A stretch of DNA of 64,000 bases from Meconema thalassinum (taxonomy: Eukaryota > Arthropoda > Insecta > Orthoptera > Tettigoniidae). The notes under the pieces were generated by a model, which was given only the letters and a program-made list of their open reading frames with translations, was not told the DNA's origin and searched no databases. This document shows, one piece after another, positions 1-10,188 of this stretch. The stretch lies in the NCBI GenBank assembly GCA_946902985.2, contig OX336395.1, forward strand, positions 293,565,065 through 293,629,064, written 5' to 3'. Position 1 is the first letter of the stretch. Every line of letters starts with the position of its first letter. Position numbers and translations under genes: made by a program.

Positions 1-632
1 ATCAATTTTTGATCGTAATCTCTTGTGAACCATAAACATCACCCCTGCCTGTGCTCTAACATTTCGTTGAACACCACTATAAAACTGTAAATAATTTCTT
101 GTCTCCTTGGATCCCTGAAGCTTTTTCTTTGTTTCACAAATAACTGCAATTGAAATATCTTTTTTAGAAACATTATTGAGTAAACAAACGGTAGGAGACA
201 ACAATTGAAAACGAGAACCGACTCACTACTGTAGACAGCGCGCACTTCCGCATCACAACAGTAGGCTCCAACTTTTTTTGCTCGTCAACTGTCAAAACTG
301 CGTTCTAATGATGACCAGCAGAAAGCTTGTCTTACCGCAAAGTCGAGAATTCAGAGGTGGTGAAAATCACTAACCTCATTCCTCAGCATGCGTTCATAGT
401 TACACCGTGATACTGACTCCCACGAAACTACTTTAAGAATTTAATTACCTTCCTAAATTTAGGGTGCCGGGATAGTTCAGTGGCGGACTATATACGCAGT
501 AGCTTAAACTTTGTCACCTAAATCATCACTTCCACCAGCTTTGTAGGACCATCGTTATCAACACTGGAAATAACATACATTTCAATGGATATTTCAAATC
601 ACTAATATTTTGCTGAACAAAAGTACACTAAC
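1..632. other. Intron sequence 3' of domino exon E
   Basis: This stretch lies downstream of exon E on the minus strand, so it is the start of the next domino intron. It begins with the donor dinucleotide just below 633. I see no further exon that fits the phase of exon E and no transposon with recognisable ends. A minus-strand open frame at 39-245 has no recognisable domain and is probably chance. Confidence 0.6.
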
Positions 633-844
633 CTCTTCGACTTCTTTACTCCCAGAAGGTTCTTCTTTCAATCTGGTTTCTAAATACTCTGCTGGCAACT
701 CCTTGAGGAAGTCGTCCAGAGGCAGTTCAGATTCCCGCTTGAGCATCTCTACCTCTTCCGAGGTGCCCACGGTTCCCATGTCCTCTTCAGCCTTGGCTAT
801 GGTCTCCTCATCGTCGGAAGAACTATGGTCAGGCTTGAATTCGA
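633..844 (-). CDS. dom: domino exon E: acidic region before the Snf2 ATPase
   Basis: This is an internal coding exon of the SWR1/p400-class ATPase domino, which exchanges histone H2A variants in nuclear chromatin. It is 212 bp: two bases completing a codon from exon D, then 70 codons ending in phase 0. The acceptor is a TTTCCAG and the donor starts GTTAGT. The peptide carries SSDDEETIAKAEED, followed by a hydrophobic-acidic motif (ESELPLDDFLKELPAEYLE). This layout matches the domino/SRCAP segment between the HSA region and the ATPase, where SRCAP has a similar DDEETI stretch and an ELPLEELL motif. The one-plus-two base phase match to exon D, 44.4 kb away, supports direct splicing. The ATPase domain itself would be encoded further left, outside the window. 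Confidence 0.94.
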
Positions 845-1639
845 CTGGAAATGTAAATGAAACAGATTTCCTTCAGATATAGGCCTTCTGCAAATAAAAA
901 TGATACTCCTCTCTCCCTAAACTGTCATTTTTATTTAATAATAAGAGAAAACCCAACGAGGGCCCGCATTCATTAATAATAACAAGTAACATAAGACAAA
1001 CAGAAAGAGAAGGGCATGAACGAAACATTTAAGAGGAATATAAAGGAACGACTAATAAAGAACGATAAACAAATTTCAAATGCCGAGGAATGGGCACTTT
1101 TGATGAATGAATTAACAAAATCCACATAAGAAAACATCGGTACAAAGGAAAGAATAGGTAGAAAATGTGGAATGGTTGAAAGAGAAATGTGCAAGTATAG
1201 AACACTGCCTGAAAGTATGAAAAGGTAATACAGCTTATCGAAACGTTACGAGTTGTTTTAAGGAAAGAAGGAATATTAAGGACTCAAATGGAAAACCTCT
1301 AATGCATAGAGAAGGAAAGGGTGAGTGGGAAAGGAAAGCATGAAATAATACATGGCCATGGGGAGGTGCTCTTTAGTCCATACCCTCACTGAAAAACAGA
1401 ACTCAGTTCAATGCTAAGTTCAAGCCGTGTTAAACGGAAGGAAACACGACGAGGGAAATATTACCGTATATAAGAATACTACCTGCACAAATTTTTGAAA
1501 ATTATAAGGGAAAAATGGGCCAGAGGATGGTCGGATCTAACTCCTTCAATCAGTATTTCAATGACGGAGCACACACGATATGCGGTGGAAACACGCAAAC
1601 CGTATCTTCAAGCTCACATGTACCATAATACAGACTCCC

Positions 1640-2400
1640 ACAGTTGCATAATGATGATGATTGTTGTTTTAAGGGCCGTAACACCTAGGTTATCGGCCCC
1701 TAATGGTCTGGGTGATAGCGATAATGACAATGAAATGGAAACCAGAACGAAAATTAAGTGCGACTAAAAATACTTACACAATGGAACTCAGATTGAAACA
1801 ACTCACAAAAAGTAGAGTGGAAATACAAAAGGTAATTTAGAAGGAAAATACGCACAAAATGAATAAATTGGAAAAAAAAACGCACTAAATGTAGTTGAGG
1901 TTCAAAATACGGACAAAATGCAATGTAGATTCAAAATACTAACAAAATGCAATTGAAATTCAAAATACTCACAAAAGTGCCACCCCCTACATTTAAAGAC
2001 TTACTAAAACGCAAGTTTGATTGTCTGTCAATCCTTACAAAATGCAATTGATGTTTAAAAACTTGCAAAATGCAATTTAGATCGAAAATACTTACAAAAT
2101 TATATTTAGAGGGAACAAATGCAAGAAAAGGAATTTAGATTCAAAATACTCACAAGATGCAATTTAGATTCATAATACTTACAAAATGACCTACAAAATA
2201 AAATTTAGGTTGAAAATACTTACAAAATGCAATTGAAATTCAAAATACTCACAAAATGCAAGTGAAAATCAAAACGCTTACAAAATGCAATTTAGATTGA
2301 AAGTACGTGCAAAATGCAATTTAAATTGAAAAGAAAAAACCTCACAAAACGGAATTTAGATTGAAAAGACGTACAAAATGTAATTGAAAGGAAAAGGAAG
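1640..2400. repeat. SINE-like head and degenerate ~30-bp minisatellite
   Basis: From about 1655 there is a GTTTTAAGGG...TTATCGGCCCC segment related to the short insertions at 3054, 46958 and 61744. It runs into an AT-rich array (about 1770-2390) in which the phrase ACTTACAAAATGCAATT recurs many times, spaced by roughly 25-35 bp and with much variation. No coding potential is visible. The block probably forms one dispersed repeat with the unique-looking GC-richer sequence that follows. Confidence 0.65.
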
Positions 2401-3041
2401 GTGGAACCCTCGAAGAATGAGGGATTCGGAAAGATGAGATAAGGGCCAATTAAGAAGGGAAAGGAAGAGACTCCCTAGGCCTCTGATACCCTAATACCGT
2501 CGGGCTCTGAAGACAAGAGTTGACCAAAGGAGGCCGACAGGAAAGAAGACCGAGAGGAGTCCGGCACAAGTAAGTGGAAGCAATGCCGGACTCAGTTGGG
2601 GTCCCATGGTCGTCAAGCCGGGTCCCACTAGATGTGAGCCCCTGGGGGGGGACCAGTTGCATAAGCGGTGACTTATTGCCAGGGAACAATATCTTACTGC
2701 TTGGTGCTATCACGACCTGTTTCTGTCCAGACTTTTACACATCTAGAAGGATGATCAACAGCAACACCTATTTATTGCACGGTGAGTATACGGTGAACCC
2801 TCACTATTTCAGAGGATTAGGACAGGTTATCATCGCCCGACATCATTCGCACCAAGGCCATCTATTATAAAATGTCGATCGCGTCCCTCTCCCTTCCCGC
2901 GGCCAATAATAAGTACCGTACATATCATTATTGGTCACAAGCACGCAACAAAGGCAGTTCGCTTTTTGAGGCTCACATTGTATTAAATTCTATCTCTGTG
3001 ATTGCTTAAAAGTGTTTGGAAGTGTGGTACTGTTGTCCTCG
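2401..3041. other. GC-richer repeat-like stretch, no gene
   Basis: The part at 2440-2720 is purine-rich and then GC-rich, with short open frames on both strands that match nothing I recognise. It may be the distal part of the repeat starting near 1640. From 2720 to 3041 I see only ordinary intron sequence. Confidence 0.4.
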
Positions 3042-3053
3042 CTAGAATACAGT

Positions 3054-3102
3054 TAGTTATTGTTGTTTTAAGGGGCAGAACTACGAGGTCATCTGCCCCA
3101 CA
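3054..3102 (-). mobile_element. 49-bp micro-insertion flanked by 12-bp TSD
   Basis: A 49-bp segment containing GTTTTAAGGGGCAGAAC sits between two copies of CTAGAATACAGT (3042-3053 and 3103-3114). Read on the minus strand it starts GGGGCAGATGACC and ends in an A/C/T-rich tail (TTAAAACAACAATAACTA). Related copies lie at 46958-47006 and 61744-61803, each with a different TSD. It looks like the 3' end of a retroposed SINE, severely 5' truncated. Confidence 0.8.
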
Positions 3103-3241
3103 CTAGAATACAGTAGCTAAGATGAGTGTTAGGGGTAAATATACATCGCTAAGTTTATATAGGGATACATTAACAGCCTTTGAATATGTTTTGTAACTTT
3201 AATTGAATACAGTACCGTATGTAAATTATTATGATCTTCAC

Positions 3242-4404
3242 CTACTGTTGACCAAAGTATTATGTGCACTCGAGTTAAGGTTGTTTGTGAAGTAACCAAT
3301 AGACCTACATAAAATCCAATAACATCATCATTTTCTTCGTTCTATTTTACGTTCATGTAGGCTAGGATTATTAAATTTATATTTTAATATTTTTTATCGC
3401 AGTTGGAACACAAAATTGCACGTTTTTAAGAGTGTTTCAACCATGCGTCACATTCAAGATTTATTATCTCAAAAACCTGTCATCAGATCGAATCCAAATT
3501 TTAACACAATATACATTGGAATGTCGTATAACTGGTGTATTCATTTCAAAATTTTGTGTGTCCAAGAAACAAAGTTGTTATCATTTCTGTAAGGAAACAT
3601 TTTCTCGGCTCGGGGTGGTTGAAAATTTTAGTTCTTGGTCGCGTTGTAATCCGTATGCAGCAAAAAGTTATGCTGTATGACCGTGAAATGCGTAAATTAA
3701 TTCACTTATTTTATATTGGTTTGTATTTGTACGGCGAAATAACACATGGTTCACCAGCTAGCCGTTCCGGGAAAAGCTATACAGCGTTGCTGAGATGGAG
3801 CCCATCACTTCCGAGTGATGCGCGCCATGATATGTGATGGGCTACATCTCAGCAACGCTGTACAGCTTTCCCCGGAGTGGCTAGCTGGTGAACCATGTCT
3901 TATTTCCCCCTACAAATACCAACTGATATAAAATAAGGGAATTAATTTACGTATTCCACAGTCATACAGCATAACTTTTCGATGTATAAGGATTACAACG
4001 CGGCCAAGAACTACAATTTCCAACCACCCCGAGCCGAGAAAAAGTTACCTTACAAAAATAATAACTTTGTTTCTTGAACACACAAAATTTTGAAATTAAT
4101 AAACCAGTTATACAACATTCCAATGTATATTGTGTTAAAAGTTAGATTCAATCTGATGACGGGTTTTTGAGATAATAATTCTTAAATGTGACGGATGGTT
4201 GAAAGACGCTTAAAAACGTGCACTTTTTTTGTTCCAACTGTGATAAAAAATATTAAAATATAAATTAAAAATTCCAAACCTACGTGAACTAATGTAAAAT
4301 AAAACGACAAAAATTATGATGCTATTGGATTTTATTTAGGTCTATTGGTTACTTCACAAACAACCTTCAAACTCGAGTGCACATAATACTTTGGTCGACA
4401 GTAG
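3242..4404. repeat. Long palindrome with ~563-bp arms
   Basis: The left arm (3242-3804) is repeated in reverse complement as the right arm (3835-4404), around a loop of about 30 bp. Matching landmarks include ACCAAAGTATTATGTGCAC on the left with its complement near 4377-4395, and GAGATGGAGCCCATCA against TGATGGGCTACATCTC at the centre. Arm divergence is low to moderate, with small gaps. The arms hold short open frames of no recognised family. It is either a foldback DNA element or an inverted duplication. Confidence 0.88.
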
Positions 4405-4549
4405 TCTTTCTTTAACAATTGCATACATTGTATATTATGTATTCCTAATTAGAGCTTCAGATAACTATCCATGTACAGTACAATATTTTAGAGAACATTT
4501 CTATAATTTGGACTAGACCTCGCCACCATTAGTTCGAATTAGTGAGTTT
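4405..4549. other. Intron spacer before LINE A
   Basis: AT-rich intron sequence with no gene. It ends in ACAGTATTCA (4550-4559), the left target-site duplication of the LINE that follows. Confidence 0.5.
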
Positions 4550-4559
4550 ACAGTATTCA

Positions 4560-4970
4560 GGAACAACAGGAAGCTATTATTTCAAGTGGTGAGGAGTAAG
4601 AAAAACAGCTATGAACCAATAAAAGCTGTGGAGAAGGAAGATGGAAACATCACATGGAATGAGAAGGAGATTCGAGATGAGATGGGACAGTATTTCGAAA
4701 AATTATATAATGATCAAAATTCAAATACCAAACAAGCGGAGACTAAAAGAGAAGAAAAACATCCAAGATATGGAGTACCCTCTAACATGGATGGAAGTGG
4801 AAAATGCCCTAAAGAACATGAAAAAAAGCTAGGCCAACAGGCATTGATGATGTAAGCGCTGACATGATCAAAGCAGCTGGAGTACAAGGATTGCAGTGGT
4901 TGTTTCGAGTCCTAAACACTATTTGGAAAGAAGAAAAAATACCAACAGACAGGACTAAAGGAGTTATCGT
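4560..4970 (+). mobile_element. LINE A, 5' part (RTE-like non-LTR element)
   Basis: This is the first part of a LINE whose second part is at 15198-16494. Translation gives the linker and early reverse-transcriptase region (FEKLYNDQN, then after a frameshift near 4800 ADMIKAAGVQGLQWLFRVL). The left TSD is ACAGTATTCA at 4550-4559, matched at 16495-16504. The open frame stops where a hAT insertion begins at 4971, and protein similarity resumes at the same point beyond 15189. The element is 5' truncated: the endonuclease domain is missing. The RTE assignment rests on the general look of the protein and on the ATG-repeat tail. Confidence 0.85.
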
Positions 4971-5813
4971 TAGAGATACGGGAAAATCTCAATTGCGATA
5001 AATGCGAATTTTACTTTTATCACCTTTCTTCAACTACCTGGTAACTAATACGACTATGTATACCAAAAAATTTGCGAAACTGAATGTGCGACAAAGTGCG
5101 ATGACTAAGGGTTCTTGCGAATTATTCCCATAAATGCAATAAATGCGAAAAGTGCCGAATTTACCGATTAATGTTGAATATTATGTTTTATTACATTTTC
5201 GCGCTGCAAGATTGAAATTTGTGAGTTCCCAGCAATTAAAATATCGGCTATATAATCGATATTTACGAGTAATAATAAATATGTACGAACATCGATTATT
5301 GTCGTGAAAACAATCGATTACGGTAAAAATTATTTTGAGAATGGTGCTGTTATTATTGCCGCATAATATCCACTGTTTATCGCCAGTAAAACGATTATTT
5401 TGGAGAAATTATTTCGTAGTTTCAGTTGGTTGTGCTAATAAAATGAATATTCCAATCGTTTGTGCCGATTCTTTTAAAAAATTAGAGAAATAAGGTTATG
5501 CTTATATAGGTTTATATCGCGCCCGCCCTCATTTCTTGTATTTGAAATGAAAATGAAAACTCTCAAGAACGTATTGTGATATGAATAGAAAATTTTTGTT
5601 AGGCGTTCTCTTTGCTTCGGGAAATGATGTATAATATGATGAAAGTATTCTCTACCATGTGTGAGTTATAGGTTATGTTACGTCGTCCGGCGATTTCTCC
5701 GTGAATTCGGATACTGTTTTACAGATCGTCAGTCAAGAGTCGCAGTTTGGTCAGGAAATAATAAGGGAGTAAACATACATTTTATTATTTAGTTAATTAT
5801 CCATTGTGTGATA
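4971..5813. other. Left part of hAT B, no gene
   Basis: AT-rich sequence with repeated ATAAATGCGAA phrases that resemble those at 37555-37740 in another hAT element. No open frame of note. It ends at TTTACACA, the left TSD of LINE C. Confidence 0.5.
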
Positions 5814-5833
5814 TTTACACATCATCATCATCA

Positions 5834-7086
5834 TCATCTTGTACAGTTTCCAGCCCCAGGCTGGGTCTGTTTGGAACATAAGCCTCGCCACTTAGTCCTT
5901 TCTTCCCACCACCTCTCCGCTGTCACTCTGGTCCAGTCCTCGACTCTCTTCTTGACACATTCCTCCACTCCTTTCAGCCATCTATCTCTTGGTCTTCCCC
6001 TTGGTCGTTTCCTCTGCATCTGCATCTCGTGTATCCTCTTGGGAATCCTCTTCTCATCCATTCTCTTTAAGTGTCCATACCACCTCAGTCTTGACGTCTC
6101 AATCCTACCTTGCAAGGGCTCCTCTTTCACCATTTCCCTGACCTTTTCATTCCTCAACCTGTCTCTTCTTGTTACTCCTATCCTACTTCGCAGGAACTTC
6201 ATTTCACCTGCCTGTATTCTGCTTATGTCTCTTTTCTTCATTGTCCACGTTTCTGAAGCATAGGTCAGTATCGGGATATAGTAACTTCTGTATAACACTT
6301 CCTTGCTTTTTTGTGGGACATCTTTATTCCACACTAAGCTCCTAATGCTTCTCAGAAATGCTTCTGCCTGTCTGCCACGTTCCGTAATCTCTTTGTCATT
6401 TCTCCCATTTTCCTCCACTAGACTTCCTAAGTACTTGAGACTTTCCACCTTCTTCAGCTGTCCACCTCCAAGTGTTATCCCACTCATTGGTCTGTCCTTT
6501 TTCCTGGTCGTTAACAGGATCTCACATTTACTGATGTTGAACTTCCATCCGTACTCTCCCACTGTTTCTTCCCAAGCCTTCAGTTGCTTCTGAATTTCCT
6601 CCTCCTTGTTTCCCCAGACCATGAGATCATCTGCGAACACCATTGCTTTCATCTTATCTTCTCCTATCTTTCCTGCAATCCGTGTCATTACCTTGTCCAT
6701 AACCACAATAAAGAGAAGGGGTGACAGCGCACTACCCTGTTTCAGGCCACTCATTTGTCTGAACCAGTCTGTTCTTTCCCCTCCAACTTTCACACAACTC
6801 ACACTTCCACAATACATCTCCTTCACTCTGCCTACAGTCCATTTTACCACTCCCATGTTTTCCATTGCTTCCCAAACCTTCTCCCTACACACACTATCAT
6901 AGGCCTTTTCGATGTCCAGGAAGGCCATCAACAGATCCTCTCCAAATTCATAGTGGTGTTCCTGGAGCTGTCTCACTGAAAATATGAGATCCACTGTTGA
7001 TCTCCCAGGTCTGAATCCATACTGCTCCTCTCTCAATTTTCTCTCCACTTTGGCTCGTATTCTACTTTCTAATATCTTTTCATATA
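5834..7086 (-). pseudogene. LINE C reverse transcriptase, C-terminal part
   Basis: The open frame encodes the palm and the region after it. Visible motifs are YGFRPGRST, FLDIEKAYDSV (first catalytic Asp), SGLKQGSALSPLLF, and MVFADDLMVWG (the FADD catalytic pair). After these come YLGSLVEENG and the C-terminal LRWYGHLKRMDEK...GRPRDRW block typical of RTE-like elements. The stop is near 5834. The natural upstream codons continue across the Tigger insertion at 8327. No frameshift is apparent in this part. Confidence 0.93.
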
Positions 7087-8326
7087 CAGTAGAACCTCGA
7101 TGCATCGTTCCCGGAACTGTCGTTTTCCCGTATGCATCGTTCAATTAATTTAGTCCCGAAAATTTTCCATATAAACTAATGTTAAATTTCCCCGCATGTA
7201 TCGTTCCTCGAACTATCGTTTTTTCGCATGGATCGTCAAAAAATCACTAGTCCTTCGCCACAATTTTCCCGCATTGATCGTTTATGAGAAAAATATATGC
7301 TAAAGTTCTTTTGAATTTGAAGCAGCATAGCGGCAACCTGTTACGCGAGAATGTACGAGGTGGTACGAACTATTAGGAGTTCCTAGGCTTGAGCAAGTTT
7401 CTCGGCTGAAGCAAGTTCAAGTAGGCTGGACTGCAGTGCGCAGATTGTTTACGCGCAACCACACTATATAACCACGCCTACGAGCCTTCAGGCGCCAACG
7501 ATTCTGCTCGAAGCGCCAAGCCGTCATTGTGCTGTTTCATTTCATTCTGAGTGGTTCCGTATAGTATCTTGGTCGTGTGCGGCGATTACAATTTTATCTG
7601 TAGTTCGTAATGAAAACTTTACTTCACTGACGACGCAATTCTCGTAATCTCAATAATGTTCCGCTGCGTTTGGCAATGCTTGGCTAACAAGTTAGATCAC
7701 ACAGAACAGCAATGAAAGCATTTAGACGGTCTTGAGCGGGTGTCGTCATAGCGTGACGTCATTTAGCCTTGAAATAGCTTGTACGGTCAGAGACCCGCGA
7801 ACACTCGGAACTGCTGTATTCTTTCATTCGGAACACCGGAAGTATCTCCCGCGGCGATTGGCGAGCTGTGCGATGATGGCGCGGGGAAGAGGAGTGATGG
7901 AAGAGAAGACGATCGTGAGCCCCAAGTCGTCCCGAGTTTCGCCGAAGTGCATGCCGTCTTAGCGAAGATGAATCCTTCATGTACTCGCATGTCATCAGTG
8001 ATCGTGAAGAAGAGAACATTATGCAAGTTGAGAAGGCTTTGTTTCGTCTGAAACGCAAAGCTTTGACGAAACAAAAAACAATTAATGACTTTTTTACTAA
8101 AAAGAGCAAGTGATAAAATGACATATGAAATCGTATCGCGTACATCGTGTTTGCAATATTTTGACGTCTCTATGAAGTTTACATGAAGAAATATGTCCAA
8201 ATACAGTACCCGTACTTTCTTTATTTTTTTACTCCATTTTTTTTATGTTTCCCGCATTTATCGTTTCCCGTATCCATCGTCATTTTCCCCCTCCCCCTTG
8301 AAAAACGATGCATCGAGGTTCTACTG
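7087..8326 (+). mobile_element. Tigger/pogo-type DNA transposon in LINE C
   Basis: Terminal inverted repeats begin CAGTAGAACCTCGATGCATC and end in the exact complement. A TA target duplication flanks it (7085-7086 and 8327-8328). The TIR start and the TA site are classic for pogo/Tigger elements of the Tc1/mariner superfamily. The element is 1,240 bp, shorter than a full Tigger of about 2-3 kb, and it keeps only the end of the transposase gene. Inside, near both ends, are repeated CCCGCAT.ATCGTT phrases. Confidence 0.93.
7860..8113 (+). pseudogene. Tigger transposase C-terminal remnant
   Basis: The plus strand encodes the tail of a pogo/Tigger transposase in two frames. One gives VVPSFAEVHAVLAKM. 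After a frameshift near 7970 the other gives YSHVISDREEENIMQ and then VEKALFRLKRKALTKQ and KTINDFFTKKSK before the TGA at 8111-8113. The ALFRLKRKALTKQKTI.DFF tail is characteristic of Tigger-derived proteins. The HTH and DDE domains are gone. Confidence 0.85.
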
Positions 8327-9514
8327 TATCTTGGCACAGTGAGGTATGAGTGTGACTCCCCTGTAATTTCTGCACTCCTTTCTGCTTCCTTTCTTAAATA
8401 TTGGGACAATTAATCCTTTCTTCCAATCTTCTGGGGTCTTTTTCTCCTTCCATATCACCCTCATCACACGGTACAGCCACTGTTTCCCAACCTCCCCTGC
8501 TGCCTTCACCATTTCAACACTCACTTCATCCACACCCGGTGCCCTTCCTCCTTTCATCTTGTCTATAGCCATCTCCAGTTCTCTCCAAGTCAGGTCCTTT
8601 TCCATTCCTGTGTTGTCTTCTCTATCTTCCAATGCATTGTCTTCCTCCCTATGACCATTTGGATTCAGCAAATCCTCAAAGTACTCTTTCCACACTGTCT
8701 TGAGTGTCTCTTTGTTGTGTACCTCATTTCCGTTTTTGTCCATCATTACCACATCCTCTCGCAGACCTCTTCTCTTACTTTTGACCATCCCATAAAGTAC
8801 TTTCTTATTTCCTCTACTGTCTTCCTCCATCATCTCTGTCCACTTCACCATCCACTTCTTCCTCTCCTCTGCGACAATCTTGTATGCTTCTTTCTTCTTT
8901 ATCTTATAATCTTCCCTTGCCAGATCAGTTCTTTCCTGGAACCACACTCTGAAAGCCTTGTTCTTCCTTCCCACAGCTTCTTTTACTCTCTCATTCCACC
9001 ATGGTGTCTCTTTACACCGCTTTCTGTTGCTTGTTCTTCCACACACTGCCACTGCAGCTTCCACCATTGTGTTTTTGAATTGCTTCCATTCCTCTTCCCC
9101 TGTTTTAGGATTGTCTGTTGGCATCCTTTCCCTTATTATCTTCTGGAATTCTTCCTTGACTTCCTTTTCCTTGAGTTTCCATACTTTGATTCTCCTTTCC
9201 TGGTACTCTGTCCTCTTGCTATCCTTAACAACTCCCAGGTTCATTACAAGTATTCTGTGGTCGCTATCTAAGGCCTCTGATGGTATTACCTTTATATCTC
9301 TGACACTTCTCTTCATTTCCCAGTCATACAGCATGTAATCTACCAAAGATTTCTTTGTTAAATCACTGCTGTACCACGTTACCTTGTGGCTTTCTTTCTT
9401 CCGGAACCAGGAGTTGCCTACCACTAAACCGTTTCTCTTGCAAAAATCCAGCAACTTTCTCCCTTCTTCATTCCTGCTACCCCATCCTTCTGCTCCCAAT
9501 ACATTTTTACACAA
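8327..9514 (-). pseudogene. LINE C endonuclease end and RT N-terminus
   Basis: The open frame starts inside an APE-type endonuclease: RNEEGRKLLDFC, then VTWYSSD, DYMLYDWE and IPSEALDSDHRILV, where the SDH triad is the catalytic end of the domain. A linker rich in Lys and Glu follows, then the RT start (GGRAPGVDEVSVEM, GLIVPIFKKGSRKECRNYRG). The frame is broken by the Tigger insertion just after the PHCAKI residues. The N-terminal half of the endonuclease is missing. Confidence 0.92.
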
Positions 9515-10188
9515 AGTTAAGTAAATGTATGATTCACAATATTACTTCCTTTTCAATGAGGGCCATGGATGAGGGGCATTAAATTTCTATTTGCCGGTGG
9601 TTTAATGGTCAAATGGCACTTCTTGAATCCTACCCCATAAGGTAAGTTATTAAAAGAAATGAATGGAACTTGGCAAGGAGTTAGTAGGAAAACCACACAA
9701 AAGGATTTCATAGCCATCCTCAGAATTTGAACCAATTCATCCATCGAGTCCAGGACAGCCTGGTATTGTCGTCATTCCACCTGCCACACAGTAAACTTCG
9801 TAAGACAAGCATTGTTGCCTGACCACAGCTCGCTTTATTCTAACAATTGGCACCTTGGTACCAGTGAACTAATACAACTCTCCGCCGGCCCTCAATATTT
9901 GAGTTGCTGCACAACACCTGATATTGGTGATTGCATAATGAGAACTTGACCTTTGGATCTTTTGAGCATAGCTTAGGTACCCTCGTCTCACGTCATACAA
10001 CCAACCGACAGCACTTGAACTCAATTTTGCCAATTAGCCAGGCTGATGCCTTTATTTTCAGAGATCTCACATTTCTGAAAAATGTATGATGTCAAGTTTC
10101 TACATTTCTGTAATACAGATATTAGGATTTTAATACTTCTAAAACTCCCTTAGTAAAAATAAAAACCACACACACAACAGGAGACTTA
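9514..10188. other. hAT B interior, no gene recognised
   Basis: About 675 bp between LINE C and hAT E. There are small open frames on the minus strand and a GC-richer portion at 9700-10010 that may be an old SINE. I cannot support any gene. Confidence 0.4.

Larger units (their letters stand above)
5822..9505 (-). mobile_element. LINE C, RTE-like, interrupted by a Tigger
   Basis: A minus-strand non-LTR retrotransposon with part of its endonuclease, a full-looking reverse transcriptase and a 3' tail of ATG repeats (CAT repeats at 5822-5838 on the plus strand). It is flanked by TTTACACA at 5814-5821 and 9506-9513. The 5' end is truncated inside the endonuclease. A Tigger element at 7087-8326 splits the reverse transcriptase. 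Without that insertion the frame would run unbroken, so the LINE was young when hit. Relatives lie at 33688-35105, 61295-62560 and 63510-64000. Confidence 0.9.

Noticed and set aside
39..245. 68-codon minus-strand open frame
   Set aside because: No recognisable domain and no splice sites in a suitable phase; AT-rich chance frame.
518..563. Exon-like 46-bp segment on the minus strand with AG and GT edges just beyond exon E
   Set aside because: In the phase set by exon E it meets a stop at the second codon, and the peptide in other frames has no domino similarity.
5808..6263. Plus-strand frame of 151 codons opposite the LINE C reverse transcriptase
   Set aside because: It is the antisense shadow of the RT frame. 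The same holds for plus frames at 8651-9338, 18595-18891, 34739-35047, 47756-48253 and 63304-63935.
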